DNA of 43,199 nt from an uncultured Lachnospiraceae bacterium (GTDB lineage: Bacteria > Bacillota > Clostridia > Lachnospirales > Lachnospiraceae): NCBI GenBank assembly GCA_944381485.1, contig CALWLI010000026.1:1-43199 (forward strand), read 5' to 3'. A model generated the notes under the pieces. That model had not been told where the DNA came from. It ran no database searches and saw only the letters and a list, made by a program, of their open reading frames with translations. How positions within the stretch are numbered: position 1 is the first letter of the stretch; every line of letters begins with the position of its first letter. The position numbers were made by a program, and so were the translations under genes. Below, piece after piece: positions 8,122 through 15,494 of the stretch.

Positions 8122-9103
8122 TTTTTCCTCCTTTAAGCCGCAGGTCCCTTCCGTAAAAGGGTATGACCGTGTATTCGCTCATTATCCGCGACGCTATTCT
8201 GTCTGTATACAGGTCTCTTATGGCCTGCATGCTCAGATTGGTGGAGATCAGAGTGGCTTTTTTTCTGATCATCCTGTAATTAAGAAGAGAAAACAACTGA
8301 GAATTTATGAAGTCAGACTGCATTTCTGTTCCCAGATCATCCACTGTGAGGAGATCGCATTGGAAAAGCATATCCCTGCTGTCGGTAACCTGCTCATCAT
8401 TTTCTCCGAATCGAGCCTTTGCCAACAGGTCAAAAAGCTCGACTGCCGTCATATATATGACCGAGTATCCCATATCCAGGATCCTCTTTGATATACAATT
8501 TGAAAGGAAGGTCTTTCCTGTCCCCGTAGGGCCTGTAAAGAGAAGGCTGGTCTTTTCATTGTCTCCGAAGTGATCACAGAACCTTAAGCACTCCGCCTTC
8601 ACCGCCCTCATATATTCCCGCTCAGTCTTTTTTATGTAGGGAATAAACTCCCCATCGTCAAATATGTCCTCACGAAAGGTCTCGAAGTTTTCCTTCTTGA
8701 GCACCTTTGAGAGGCCTGACTGAGCGTAGAGAAATTCTGTCTCAAGTCGTCTGAAACAGCGGCATTTCTCACCATTTGCATATCCGGTATCTTTACAATA
8801 CATACAATCATAGGGCATGTCAAGATAATCAGCCGAAAAACCGGCCCTTAAAAGCAGTCTCTTCTTCGCCTCGGAGAGCTCTTTTGCCTCCTCCTTTGTA
8901 GGTCCTGAGTCACTGCTTCTGCCAGCGATTATGTCCGCGGCGTTCTTGAGAGCCAGGGCCCTGAGCCTCTCATCAGCCTCCCGGAGCTCCGGGATCTTAA
9001 GATAGACCTCCTCAAGCCTTGCCCTCTGCTTAAGGCTGTTTTTTATCCTGCGCTCTTGATAGACAGACATTATTTGATTGTACTGACTCTTGTTAAGCCC
9101 CAT
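8111..9103 (-). CDS. Replicative helicase loader, DnaI/DnaC-type ATPase
   Basis: An AAA+ ATPase that loads the replicative DNA helicase during initiation and restart. In the 330-residue product Walker A is GPTGTGKT (191-198) and Walker B is LLTVDDLG (251-258). The N-terminal half carries a zinc-binding knuckle with Cys100, 103, 114 and 116 (CMYCKDTGYANGEKCRC), as in many DnaI-like loaders. The C-terminus has the sensor region LISTNLSM. It follows dnaD by 3 nt and overlaps prs by 11 nt, so dnaD, loader and prs form one unit. It differs from transposon IstB proteins by the zinc knuckle and the dnaD partner. Confidence 0.87.
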   Translation of the reverse strand: MGLNKSQYNQIMSVYQERRIKNSLKQRARLEEVYLKIPELREADERLRALALKNAADIIAGRSSDSGPTKEEAKELSEAKKRLLLRAGFSADYLDMPYDCMYCKDTGYANGEKCRCFRRLETEFLYAQSGLSKVLKKENFETFREDIFDDGEFIPYIKKTEREYMRAVKAECLRFCDHFGDNEKTSLLFTGPTGTGKTFLSNCISKRILDMGYSVIYMTAVELFDLLAKARFGENDEQVTDSRDMLFQCDLLTVDDLGTEMQSDFINSQLFSLLNYRMIRKKATLISTNLSMQAIRDLYTDRIASRIMSEYTVIPFYGRDLRLKGGKNVR

Positions 9104-9106
9104 TTA

Positions 9107-9847
9107 CTACTCTATCCTTCTCAAAAACGACTGCTCCATCACAAGGGCATCGTAATCCGTATCACTTCTGTTCACAGCCTTCTTTCTCGCATTTGACAGG
9201 CTGCGCTTCTCATTTTTCTTTATGAGCTCCTCCTTGGCCTTGTCAAAGGCCTTGGCCTGCTTCACGGCCGAAGCCACATCTCTTATGCCCTGGGAGGCCC
9301 AGTTAAGTCCGGTCTTTTCTATGTATCTGATGTCATTATGCCCACCCTGAACGCAGTAGTCTATGAGATAGTCTATAACGTCTGCAGGCATCTTCAAGGT
9401 GTCATACAGATACCCCAGCACATTCACCTCCCTGGGAGTGAATATCATGCTCATATATTTCTGAGCTATCATAAGGAGCTGTCTGAATTCCTCATCCCCG
9501 GAAAGCCTCTCCTGCTGCTCCCTTGTTATGCTGCCGGGCTTTGCTTCGGTCTTTTCCTTTGCAGCCTTCTTATCTTCCCCGGAAGGTTCCGGTCTTCCCT
9601 CCTCTTTTGCCTCAAGCTTATCAAGGAGTATCCCCTGCTCCTTCCAGTATTTGACGGCTCTTTTTACGTCGCCCTCTGTGAGTCTCAGCTTTTCCGCCAC
9701 ATCGGAAATACTTATGCCCGCATCCTTGTTCTTAAGCATGTAGAGATATACCTTCACATAGTCTCCGTTAGCCTCAGGCATATAGTTTTCCAAAAAATCA
9801 TTGGCCACCAAGGTGGCATCTATCGCAAAAATATCCCTGTAGTTCAT
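9107..9847 (-). CDS. dnaD: DnaD-like replication initiation/restart protein
   Basis: DnaD remodels DNA and helps bring the helicase-loader complex to origins and stalled forks in Firmicutes. With the ATG at 9845-9847, preceded by GGAGAAGGT, the product is 246 residues. A frame extending upstream to 9964 lacks an SD and runs into the DnaA-box region, so I reject it. The N-terminal winged helix spans about 1-80 (ISISDVAEKLRLTEGDVKRA). A charged linker covers about 85-125, and a DnaB_2-type C-terminal domain covers about 130-215, ending in the YIEKTGLNWASQGI motif that matches the family YxxxIxxxW signature. It is first in the dnaD-loader-prs cluster. Confidence 0.9.
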   Translation of the reverse strand: MNYRDIFAIDATLVANDFLENYMPEANGDYVKVYLYMLKNKDAGISISDVAEKLRLTEGDVKRAVKYWKEQGILLDKLEAKEEGRPEPSGEDKKAAKEKTEAKPGSITREQQERLSGDEEFRQLLMIAQKYMSMIFTPREVNVLGYLYDTLKMPADVIDYLIDYCVQGGHNDIRYIEKTGLNWASQGIRDVASAVKQAKAFDKAKEELIKKNEKRSLSNARKKAVNRSDTDYDALVMEQSFLRRIE

Positions 9848-9935
9848 ACCTTCTCCGCCCCTGAAAAAAATCTTGATTAAATCATAACACAGCAAAAAAT
9901 AAATTGAAACCTTCCCTGCGGGCCGCCACTTATTT

Positions 9936-10052
9936 TGTGGATATTGTGTATTAATTTTTAACAATCCTTATTTTCCCAAGTTTTGGAGATAAAAATATCC
10001 ACAGAATCTTAAACCGAATTGTTGTTAATAACTCTGTGGATAATGTGGATAA
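9936..10052. promoter_or_regulatory. Cluster of four DnaA-box-like 9-mers
   Basis: Two perfect consensus boxes (TTATCCACA on the minus strand) lie directly back to back at 10035-10043 and 10044-10052. Two one-mismatch boxes are at 9995-10003 (ATATCCACA, plus strand) and 9936-9944 (TGTGGATAT, the reverse complement on the minus strand). The DNA between them is AT-rich. The cluster lies between the stop of murC and the start of dnaD, 89-205 nt upstream of dnaD. It may let DnaA regulate dnaD-loader-prs or titrate DnaA. No dnaA or dnaN gene is near, so it is probably not the chromosomal origin. Confidence 0.7.
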
Positions 10053-11435
10053 CTACATGGAAAGGAGCTTTTCTCCAATATTTACCACGTCTCCCGCCCC
10101 CATAGTTATCAACAGATCACCTTCTTGTACATTTTTAAGTACAAAATCTTCTATCTCCTCAAAGCTCCGGATGTAGTTCACACTTCCTCCGGAAAGCCTT
10201 ATCTTTTCCGCCAGGTCTCCCGAGCTTACGCCCACTTCGTTCTTTTCTCTTGCGGCATATATGTCTGCAAGTATTACCTCGTCAGCCAAAGACAGGGCCT
10301 TTGCAAAGTCATCCATGAGAGCCTTGGTCCTGGTATAGGTGTGGGGCTGGAAGATGACCCAAAGCTTTTTGTGGGGATACATCTTTGCAGCCTTCAAGGT
10401 AGCCTCTATCTCCTGAGGGTGGTGGGCATAATCATCTATTATGGTAAAGCCCCTTACCTCTCCCTTTATCTGGAAGCGTCTCTCTGTTCCGGAGAAGCGC
10501 TTTAAAGCCCGCTTTACGCTGTCGAGCTCTATTCCCGCATTCAGTGCTACGGCTATGGCTGCAAGGGAGTTGTATACATTGTGCTCTCCGGTGACACCCA
10601 GCTCTATCCTTCCTTTTCTCTCCCCTCTTACGATGAGCTCATATGAGGGCCTTGCGAAGGAGTCATAGCTTATGTCCTCGGCCCTGAGGTCATTTCCCTC
10701 GCTGTGTCCGAAGGTCACAACTCTGCACTTAAGGCCTTTTAAAAAGAAATCAGGATCTTCTATGTCACCGTTAAATATGAGAAGCCCTCTGTCGTTCTGA
10801 GGGAGCCTTCCTATGAAATGCCTGAAGGAATTCCTTATGTCGGAAATATCCTTGAAGAAGTCCAGATGGTCAGCCTCAACGTTTAAGACCACTGCTGTTG
10901 TGGGGAAGAAGGACAGGAAGCTGTTGGTGTACTCACAGGCCTCTGCTATAAAGTACTTTGAGCCTCCGACTCTTATATTTCCCCCTATGGAGTCAAGTAT
11001 GCCTCCCACAGTGACTGTGGGATCGGCCTTTGCCTCCATAAAGATCTCTGTGATCATGGAGGTGGTTGTCGTCTTTCCATGGGTTCCGGCCACGTTTATG
11101 GCATCCTCATAGTTGTTCATAAGCTCTCCCAAAAGCTCGGCTCTGGGCATCATGGGTATGCCCTTTATGAGGGCTGCTCTGAACTCCGGATTGTCAGGAT
11201 GTATGGCCGCTGTGTAAACGACCACATCCGGATCCTCTATATTGTCCGCAGCCTGGGGATAGGATATCTTTGCCCCTATTTTTGCAAGGTGCTCCGTGAG
11301 CTCCGAGCTCTTCATATCCGAGCCGGAAACCTTAAAGCCCTCGGAGATCAGTATCTCCGCAAGTCCGGACATGCTGATGCCGCCTATTCCTATAAAATGA
11401 ACGCTGCAGGGTTTTTTAAAGTCTATCTGATACAT
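10053..11435 (-). CDS. murC: UDP-N-acetylmuramate-L-alanine ligase
   Basis: Adds L-alanine to UDP-MurNAc, the first amino-acid step of peptidoglycan precursor synthesis, in the cytoplasm. From ATG 11433-11435 (SD AGAGGTGG, 5 nt spacing) the product has 460 residues, the usual MurC length. Residues 11-22 (SVHFIGIGGISM) are the N-terminal nucleotide-sugar fold, 117-127 (GTHGKTTTTSM) the ATP P-loop, VLNVEADHLDFF the central motif, and YAHHPQEI the MurC-specific domain-3 region. A start 7 codons upstream is possible but has no SD. It is 56 nt downstream of queT on the same strand. Its last bases abut the tandem DnaA boxes. Confidence 0.96.
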   Translation of the reverse strand: MYQIDFKKPCSVHFIGIGGISMSGLAEILISEGFKVSGSDMKSSELTEHLAKIGAKISYPQAADNIEDPDVVVYTAAIHPDNPEFRAALIKGIPMMPRAELLGELMNNYEDAINVAGTHGKTTTTSMITEIFMEAKADPTVTVGGILDSIGGNIRVGGSKYFIAEACEYTNSFLSFFPTTAVVLNVEADHLDFFKDISDIRNSFRHFIGRLPQNDRGLLIFNGDIEDPDFFLKGLKCRVVTFGHSEGNDLRAEDISYDSFARPSYELIVRGERKGRIELGVTGEHNVYNSLAAIAVALNAGIELDSVKRALKRFSGTERRFQIKGEVRGFTIIDDYAHHPQEIEATLKAAKMYPHKKLWVIFQPHTYTRTKALMDDFAKALSLADEVILADIYAAREKNEVGVSSGDLAEKIRLSGGSVNYIRSFEEIEDFVLKNVQEGDLLITMGAGDVVNIGEKLLSM

Positions 11436-11491
11436 AAAAACCACCTCTTTAAACATACTCCTCAGTCCCCCTTACGGGACCTCCGGAGCTT

Positions 11492-12001
11492 CTATGACTC
11501 CTGTCTTTTGAAAAGGAGTGCCTTATATTTTTCCAAGATCGCAAGCAGGATGTTTCCTATCACTCCCACCGCCAGGAGCTCTCCTATTCCTACAGTAAGC
11601 ACAAAGAAGGATAGAGCTCCCTCAAAGTGATAGGCATATTTGAGAACAGGAGGTATTATAAGCATGTTGGCCAATATGGGCGGAAGGCATACAAGATATT
11701 TGTTTCCTCTCAACATATATGAGCCGGCAGCGCCCAAAAGCGTGGCAAGGCTCCCGAATACTATGTCAGGAAGCATGGCTCCTCCCAGGACATTTCCAAG
11801 AAGGCAGCCTGCAAAAAGGCCGGGGACAGCTGCAGGTGTGAAGTAGGGCAGTACACAGAACATCTCCGATATGCGGAATTGTATGGGCCCGAAGGATATG
11901 GGTTCAAACATAAGTGTCAAAGCCACGTAGAGGGCTGCTATAAGCGCAGCCTCGGTCATCTTTTGTGTACCGCCTGAAAGCGATCTCTTTTCTCTCTTCA
12001 T
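11492..12001 (-). CDS. queT: QueT-type queuosine-precursor transporter (ECF S component)
   Basis: A 169-residue integral membrane protein of the QueT family, the substrate-binding component of energy-coupling-factor transporters that import queuosine precursors such as preQ1 or preQ0. The family pattern is visible: TEAALIAALYVALTLMFEPI near the N-terminus, then FGPIQFRISEMFCVLPYF, and GLFAGCLLGNVLGGAMLPDI in the centre. About five hydrophobic segments are present. The ECF energising subunits are not in the window. Identification is reinforced by the preQ1-I-like riboswitch in the leader, whose 3' strand includes the SD. Confidence 0.9.
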   Translation of the reverse strand: MKREKRSLSGGTQKMTEAALIAALYVALTLMFEPISFGPIQFRISEMFCVLPYFTPAAVPGLFAGCLLGNVLGGAMLPDIVFGSLATLLGAAGSYMLRGNKYLVCLPPILANMLIIPPVLKYAYHFEGALSFFVLTVGIGELLAVGVIGNILLAILEKYKALLFKRQES

Positions 12002-12013
12002 ATTAAATTTTCT

Positions 12014-12054
12014 CCTCTAGTTTTGTTTTAGGTGTGGAAGGTCTCGAACACACC
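12014..12054 (-). ncRNA. preQ1-I-type riboswitch
   Basis: On the minus strand P1 is GGUGUG (12049-12054) paired with CACACC (12031-12036), enclosing a 12-nt loop that begins UUCGAGACCUUC. A typical A-rich tail (UAAAACAAAACU) follows, then GAGG (12014-12017). The loop CCUU (12038-12041) can pair with that GAGG to form the H-type pseudoknot. The GAGG is the queT SD, so ligand binding would block translation. Size, layout and gene context fit the preQ1-I class, one of the smallest known aptamers. Confidence 0.8.
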
Positions 12055-12095
12055 GACGATATAGGGCAAAAGCTTTATTTTGCCTTAACTGACAT

Positions 12096-12124
12096 AGTAT
12101 AGCATTGGGCTATGATTTTCTCAA
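12096..12124 (-). promoter_or_regulatory. SigmaA-type promoter of queT
   Basis: On the minus strand: -35 TTGAGA (12119-12124), 17-nt spacer, -10 TATACT (12096-12101), 42 nt upstream of the aptamer. A hairpin (GGCAAAA 12065-12071 with TTTTGCC 12078-12084) lies in the leader between promoter and riboswitch; it has no U-tail and its role is unknown. murC may share this promoter. Confidence 0.72.
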
Positions 12125-12190
12125 GCTTTATCAATATAATTATACCTGTACAAACAACTATGTCGAGTCGAGATCGAAAACTTAAAACAA

Positions 12191-12219
12191 CAGGACACCC
12201 CTATTTTCAGGATGTCCTG
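12191..12219 (-). terminator. Intrinsic terminator of the antitoxin-like gene
   Basis: CAGGACA (12191-12197) pairs with TGTCCTG (12213-12219). On the minus strand the stem is followed by TTGTTTTAAGTTTT. It lies just beyond the stop of the gene at 12226. Confidence 0.65.
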
Positions 12220-12225
12220 CTTCAT

Positions 12226-12540
12226 CTATAAACTCCTTGATACCATATCAGGATCATTTATAGCATTATCCAAAAGCCTGCTGAGAAAGCCTGTATACCC
12301 CTTCCCCGTAGCTTTGGCTTTTGCGAGAGTATCAGGGGATATTCTGAGTGCTATAACAGGTTTCTTTGATAGCTCTCTTTGTTTGCGGGCATATTCCGCC
12401 ATTTGAGCCAGCTGTTCGGAAGTAAGCTTTGGAGAATCCTCATCAAATACAGGAGGCTTCTTTGCGGCAGCTCTGATTTCTTCCCTCTGAGCTTCTGTAG
12501 ACTTCATTCTCTGAGTTATCTTTTTTCTAACAGTTGCCAT
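12226..12540 (-). CDS. BrnA/CopG-like antitoxin, apparently orphan
   Basis: A 104-residue protein. Its C-terminal third (KKPVIALRISPDTLAKAKAT, then GKGYTGFLSRLLDNAIND) resembles the ribbon-helix-helix DNA-binding part of BrnA-family antitoxins. The middle (PPVFDEDSPKLTSEQLAQMA) matches the usual linker. BrnA normally neutralises the RNase BrnT, encoded just upstream, but no BrnT-like frame is present here. The ATG at 12538-12540 has a perfect SD (AAAGGAGG, 7 nt). An in-frame ATG at 12601-12603 with AGAGG six bases before it would add 21 residues and cannot be excluded. The promoter carries tandem palindromes suited to autoregulation. Confidence 0.7.
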   Translation of the reverse strand: MATVRKKITQRMKSTEAQREEIRAAAKKPPVFDEDSPKLTSEQLAQMAEYARKQRELSKKPVIALRISPDTLAKAKATGKGYTGFLSRLLDNAINDPDMVSRSL

Positions 12541-12623
12541 AGTATAGCCTCCTTTCAGCCTCTGTAGATAATCGACATAAACATCATTAATTCGGTTTTT
12601 CATTCATTACCTCTTTGTGATAT

Positions 12624-12654
12624 AAGTATAACTTAAAGTATTACTTTTTGTCAA
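12624..12654 (-). promoter_or_regulatory. Antitoxin promoter with tandem palindromic operator
   Basis: On the minus strand: -35 TTGACA (12649-12654), 18-nt spacer, -10 TATACT (12625-12630). Two 11-bp palindromes, AAGTATAACTT (12624-12634) and AAGTATTACTT (12636-12646), are spaced 12 bp centre to centre and cover the spacer and -10. Tandem short palindromes at about one helical turn are what ribbon-helix-helix repressors bind, so autorepression by the adjacent antitoxin is likely. Confidence 0.72.
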
Positions 12655-12708
12655 ATAAATTGCTCTTTATAAATAAGCTATAAATTACATTTAATTCATA
12701 TATAAAAG

Positions 12709-12737
12709 TTGCAGATTATCATAACGGGTGTTATATT
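12709..12737 (+). promoter_or_regulatory. Promoter of the small helical-protein gene
   Basis: On the plus strand: -35 TTGCAG (12709-12714), 17-nt spacer, -10 TATATT (12732-12737), followed after 17 nt by an AAAGGAG SD and an ATG at 12770. Confidence 0.6.
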
Positions 12738-12769
12738 TATTGCGTATAAAATATAAAGGAGTAAGAAAG

Positions 12770-13056
12770 ATGGATTTAAGGATTTAAGCAATCTCAATGA
12801 ATTGAAGAACAGTATTGAAGGCCTTGTCAAGAATGTTAAGAGCGAGGACATTGAAAAGATCAAGGACATGGTAAAGGACGGAGTTGACGCCGAAGATGTC
12901 AAGGAAATAATAAAGACAGGAATGGAAAATGTTGACGGCATCAAGGAGGGCATTGAGGATCTGTCAGAAAAGATCCCCGAGATGGACGGTGTCAAGGAGC
13001 AGCTCGGAAAGCTTGAGGGTCTTAAGGATCTCTTGGGCAGCGGCAAGGACAAGTAA
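12770..13056 (+). pseudogene. Small charged helical protein gene with a frameshift at codon 2-3
   Basis: A perfect SD (AAAGGAG) precedes the ATG at 12770, but that frame ends after five codons (MDLRI). The -1 frame from 12775 reads FKDLSNLNELKNSIEGLVKN and stays open to the TAA at 13054-13056. Joining them after GAT restores MDFKDLSNLN... and needs one extra T in the GATTTAAG stretch, giving 95 residues. The product is Lys/Glu/Asp-rich with repeated amphipathic heptads and VKEII, VDGIKEGIED and MDGVKEQLGKL elements. I recognise no family. Either it is a recent frameshift, a sequence error, or it starts at a TTG at 12802, which has no SD. The PHP gene follows 51 nt downstream. Confidence 0.6.
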
Positions 13057-13107
13057 TTTTTTCTTCTTAAGCAGACTTAAAAATATATTTTACTCGGAGA
13101 ATACCTG

Positions 13108-13737
13108 ATGTTTATAGACATGCACATGCACGAGAAAACCTTCTCCTCAGACAGCTTTCTCTCCCTTGAAGAGATGGTATACGAGGCGAGAATAAAGGGT
13201 CTCGACGGAATATGTATTACGGATCACGACAGCATGGGGCTTGTGGAGACGGCTGCAGCCTATACGGAAAGGACAGGCTACCCCATATTTGTAGGTATAG
13301 AGTTCTACTCCCTCCAGGGGGATATACTTGCCTTCGGCATCGACAGCTATCCCAAGGAGAGGGTCAGCGCCCAGGAATTTATTGACTTTGTAAATGCTCA
13401 GGGCGGCATAACCATAAGTGCACACCCCTTCAGAAACAACCGCAGAGGTCTTGAGGATAATCTTGACAAAGTAAAGGGGCTTTCCGCCATAGAAGTCCTT
13501 AACGGCAGCACTCTTCCTGACGCCATAAATACGGCAAAGGAATACGCGAAAAAGCTGGGGCTGCCCGCCACAGGAGCCAGCGACTGCCACGTGACGGATA
13601 AGGTGGGTGTGTATGCCACATATTTCCCCGACGAGATAAGATCTTCAGGGGATCTTGTGAGAGCCGTAAAGGCCGGCAGATGCAGCCCCGCCTACTATAA
13701 GGAGGGCTCATATCACATATATGATCTCCTGAGTTAA
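13108..13737 (+). CDS. PHP-domain metal-dependent phosphoesterase
   Basis: A 209-residue PHP-family protein (polymerase and histidinol phosphatase fold), which hydrolyses phosphoesters using a multi-metal site. Metal ligands are visible in order: DMHMHEKTFSSDS at residues 4-16, ITDHDSMG at about 37-44, a Glu in VGIEFYS, SAHPFRNN in the middle, and ASDCHVTD near the C-terminus. It is shorter than the 280-residue YciV/TrpH type and lacks the insertion domain. SD CGGAG lies 8-9 nt before the ATG. Its stop overlaps the stop of the convergent PHP gene by 4 nt. The substrate is unknown. Confidence 0.82.
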   Translation: MFIDMHMHEKTFSSDSFLSLEEMVYEARIKGLDGICITDHDSMGLVETAAAYTERTGYPIFVGIEFYSLQGDILAFGIDSYPKERVSAQEFIDFVNAQGGITISAHPFRNNRRGLEDNLDKVKGLSAIEVLNGSTLPDAINTAKEYAKKLGLPATGASDCHVTDKVGVYATYFPDEIRSSGDLVRAVKAGRCSPAYYKEGSYHIYDLLS

Positions 13738-14522
13738 AGCTTATGAAATTCAGGCTTAAGCTCTGTGAAGGTGCAGAAATACTTAAAGCCCATATCCCTC
13801 AGGATGTTTTTTACCTCGGGTATGTGATCTCCAAGATATTCTGTGCTGTGGGCATCGGAGCCTAAGGTGATCAGCTCCCCTCCCATATCTCTGTAGAGTG
13901 CCAAAAGCTTTCGGGAGGGCGTCAGGTCTTTTAACCCGTAATGAAAGGAGGAGGTATTTACCTCTATACCCTTTCCTGCGGGTATTATTTTTTTAAATAT
14001 GGCCTCAACCGTGTCTGTGATCCTATGATCAGGATAGTCTCCCATCCTGTCATAACGCTTTATCATATCAAGGTGCCCGAGGACAGAGTAGTCATTATAA
14101 TTTTCAACCAGCCAAAGAAGCTCCTCGTAGTAAGCTTTGTGGTACTCATCCTGAGTCTTCCCCTTCTGGTAGCTCTGATCCCAAAAGCCCTTGTCGTCTA
14201 TCTGATGATTGCTGAGTATTATAAAGTCAAAGGGGTATTTTCCGGCATCCCGCTCATACTCGGCCTTTGTATGCCTCTGAACTCCGAATTCTATCCCCCT
14301 CTTTATTTTGATCCTTCCCTCATACTCTTTTTTTCTTCTCTCAAGCTCCTCGAAATATCTCTCGTAGCAGCAATTATCCTCGTCAGAATTTATCCCGTAG
14401 TCCACATGGTCTGTAAAGCAGAGCTCATCTATGCCGAGCTCAAGGGCTCTCTCTATCATATCCGCCATGGGGCAGCTGCTGTCGTGGCTGTAGTAGGTGT
14501 GCACATGGTAATCCGCTGTCAT
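13734..14522 (-). CDS. HisJ-type histidinol-phosphatase family protein (PHP superfamily)
   Basis: A 262-residue PHP-superfamily protein close to HisJ/HisK histidinol phosphatases, which remove phosphate from L-histidinol phosphate, the penultimate step of histidine synthesis. Motifs: DYHVHTYYSHDS (4-15), CFTDHVDYG (about 35-43), RGIEFGVQ, LSNHQIDDKGFW, VLGHLDMIKRYD, EVNTSSFHYGL, and TLGSDAHSTEYLG. All expected metal ligands appear present. No other his genes are in the window, so the exact substrate is not proven. It ends tail-to-tail with the other PHP gene with overlapping stop codons. Confidence 0.8.
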   Translation of the reverse strand: MTADYHVHTYYSHDSSCPMADMIERALELGIDELCFTDHVDYGINSDEDNCCYERYFEELERRKKEYEGRIKIKRGIEFGVQRHTKAEYERDAGKYPFDFIILSNHQIDDKGFWDQSYQKGKTQDEYHKAYYEELLWLVENYNDYSVLGHLDMIKRYDRMGDYPDHRITDTVEAIFKKIIPAGKGIEVNTSSFHYGLKDLTPSRKLLALYRDMGGELITLGSDAHSTEYLGDHIPEVKNILRDMGFKYFCTFTELKPEFHKL

Positions 14523-14591
14523 TTTTTCTCCTTCTGTATGGCCAATTTATTTACGACAGCAATTTTAGCACAGCAGTGAGAAAGCGCCAAC

Positions 14592-15482
14592 TTAAGACTT
14601 TGTAAAGCGCAGCTTAAGTTTTTTGCCTGTGACCTCTATCTCGGACCCTGAGTAGGTCCCTCCGTATTCCCCGTCTATGGTCCAGGAAAGCTCCTCCCCC
14701 TCAAAGAGGAAATGCCTTCCCTGCCTGTAGACTATGAGGGGAGAGTTTGTATTTCCCGCCATTACAGAGCTTAAGAGCTTGCTCAGCTCTCCGATATTTG
14801 ACGCCTTTCTCAAAAGAAGCATCTCAAACATCCCGTCGTCAAGCCTGGTATCATCGTAGGCAATGGACTTCATCCCCGCCACAGACATGGAGTTCGTCAC
14901 CATGCCAAGGATGAATTCTCCCTCTATGACCTCCTCATGATCAACAGTTATCTTAAGTCTGTACAGCTTGAACTCGGCTATGGACATTGCCCCCTCAAGG
15001 ACATAGGCCAGATAGCCGAAGGCATTCTTTGTCTTTTGGGGCGTCTTGTAGGATACATCCGTAAAAAGGCCGAAGCCTGCCACATAGACGAAATGCCTCC
15101 CTGAAAGAGACCCCACATCCGTCTCTCTCATCTCCTCTGAGACTGAGGCGCTTAAGGCTCTCTTAAAGTCCACAGGTATGCCTGTGCTCTTTGCAAAGTC
15201 ATTGGTAGTCCCCTCGGGAAGGTAGCCGAAGGGCAGGATCATATCGTTTTTTATCATGGAGTCAGCAAGAAGATTTATCATGCCGTCACCGCCCATGCAC
15301 ACTAAAAAGGCCTCCTCAGCACGGGCAAAATTAAGCACCTCCTTGAGATCATCATCCTTTTTCGTAAAGTATATCTCAGGCAGAAAGCCAGAGGCGTTGA
15401 AAAAGTCTGTCATCTCCAAAAGCTTTTCCCCTGATATCCCCTTTCCCGCATGGGGGTTGCATATGAGCATGAGCTTTCTCAT
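14592..15482 (-). CDS. Diacylglycerol kinase family lipid kinase (YegS/BmrU-like)
   Basis: A 296-residue soluble or membrane-associated lipid kinase of the diacylglycerol kinase catalytic family. The N-terminus MLICNPHAGKG (5-15) and the nucleotide-binding motif VCMGGDGMINLLAD (61-74) are diagnostic, as is GYLPEGTTNDFAKSTGIP. A beta-sandwich C-terminal domain follows, with the family VAGFGLFTDVSYKTP and a DGMFEMLLLRKAS segment. It probably phosphorylates diacylglycerol or a related lipid recycled during envelope synthesis. It lies 12 nt downstream of the flippase gene, suggesting an envelope operon with the PBP. Confidence 0.87.
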   Translation of the reverse strand: MRKLMLICNPHAGKGISGEKLLEMTDFFNASGFLPEIYFTKKDDDLKEVLNFARAEEAFLVCMGGDGMINLLADSMIKNDMILPFGYLPEGTTNDFAKSTGIPVDFKRALSASVSEEMRETDVGSLSGRHFVYVAGFGLFTDVSYKTPQKTKNAFGYLAYVLEGAMSIAEFKLYRLKITVDHEEVIEGEFILGMVTNSMSVAGMKSIAYDDTRLDDGMFEMLLLRKASNIGELSKLLSSVMAGNTNSPLIVYRQGRHFLFEGEELSWTIDGEYGGTYSGSEIEVTGKKLKLRFTKS

Positions 15483-15494
15483 AGCCTGCCTCCT

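Noticed and set aside
8111-9103. IstB-type transposition helper from an insertion sequence
   Set aside because: No IstA transposase or inverted repeats are near; the zinc knuckle and the dnaD/prs neighbours fit a replicative helicase loader.
9848-9964. N-terminal extension of DnaD to 9964
   Set aside because: The extra 39 codons have no SD and read through the DnaA-box region; the ATG at 9847 has GGAG at the right distance.
9936-10052. Chromosomal replication origin (oriC)
   Set aside because: Despite the DnaA boxes there is no dnaA, dnaN or clear AT-rich unwinding tract in the usual layout; a regulatory or titration role is more likely.
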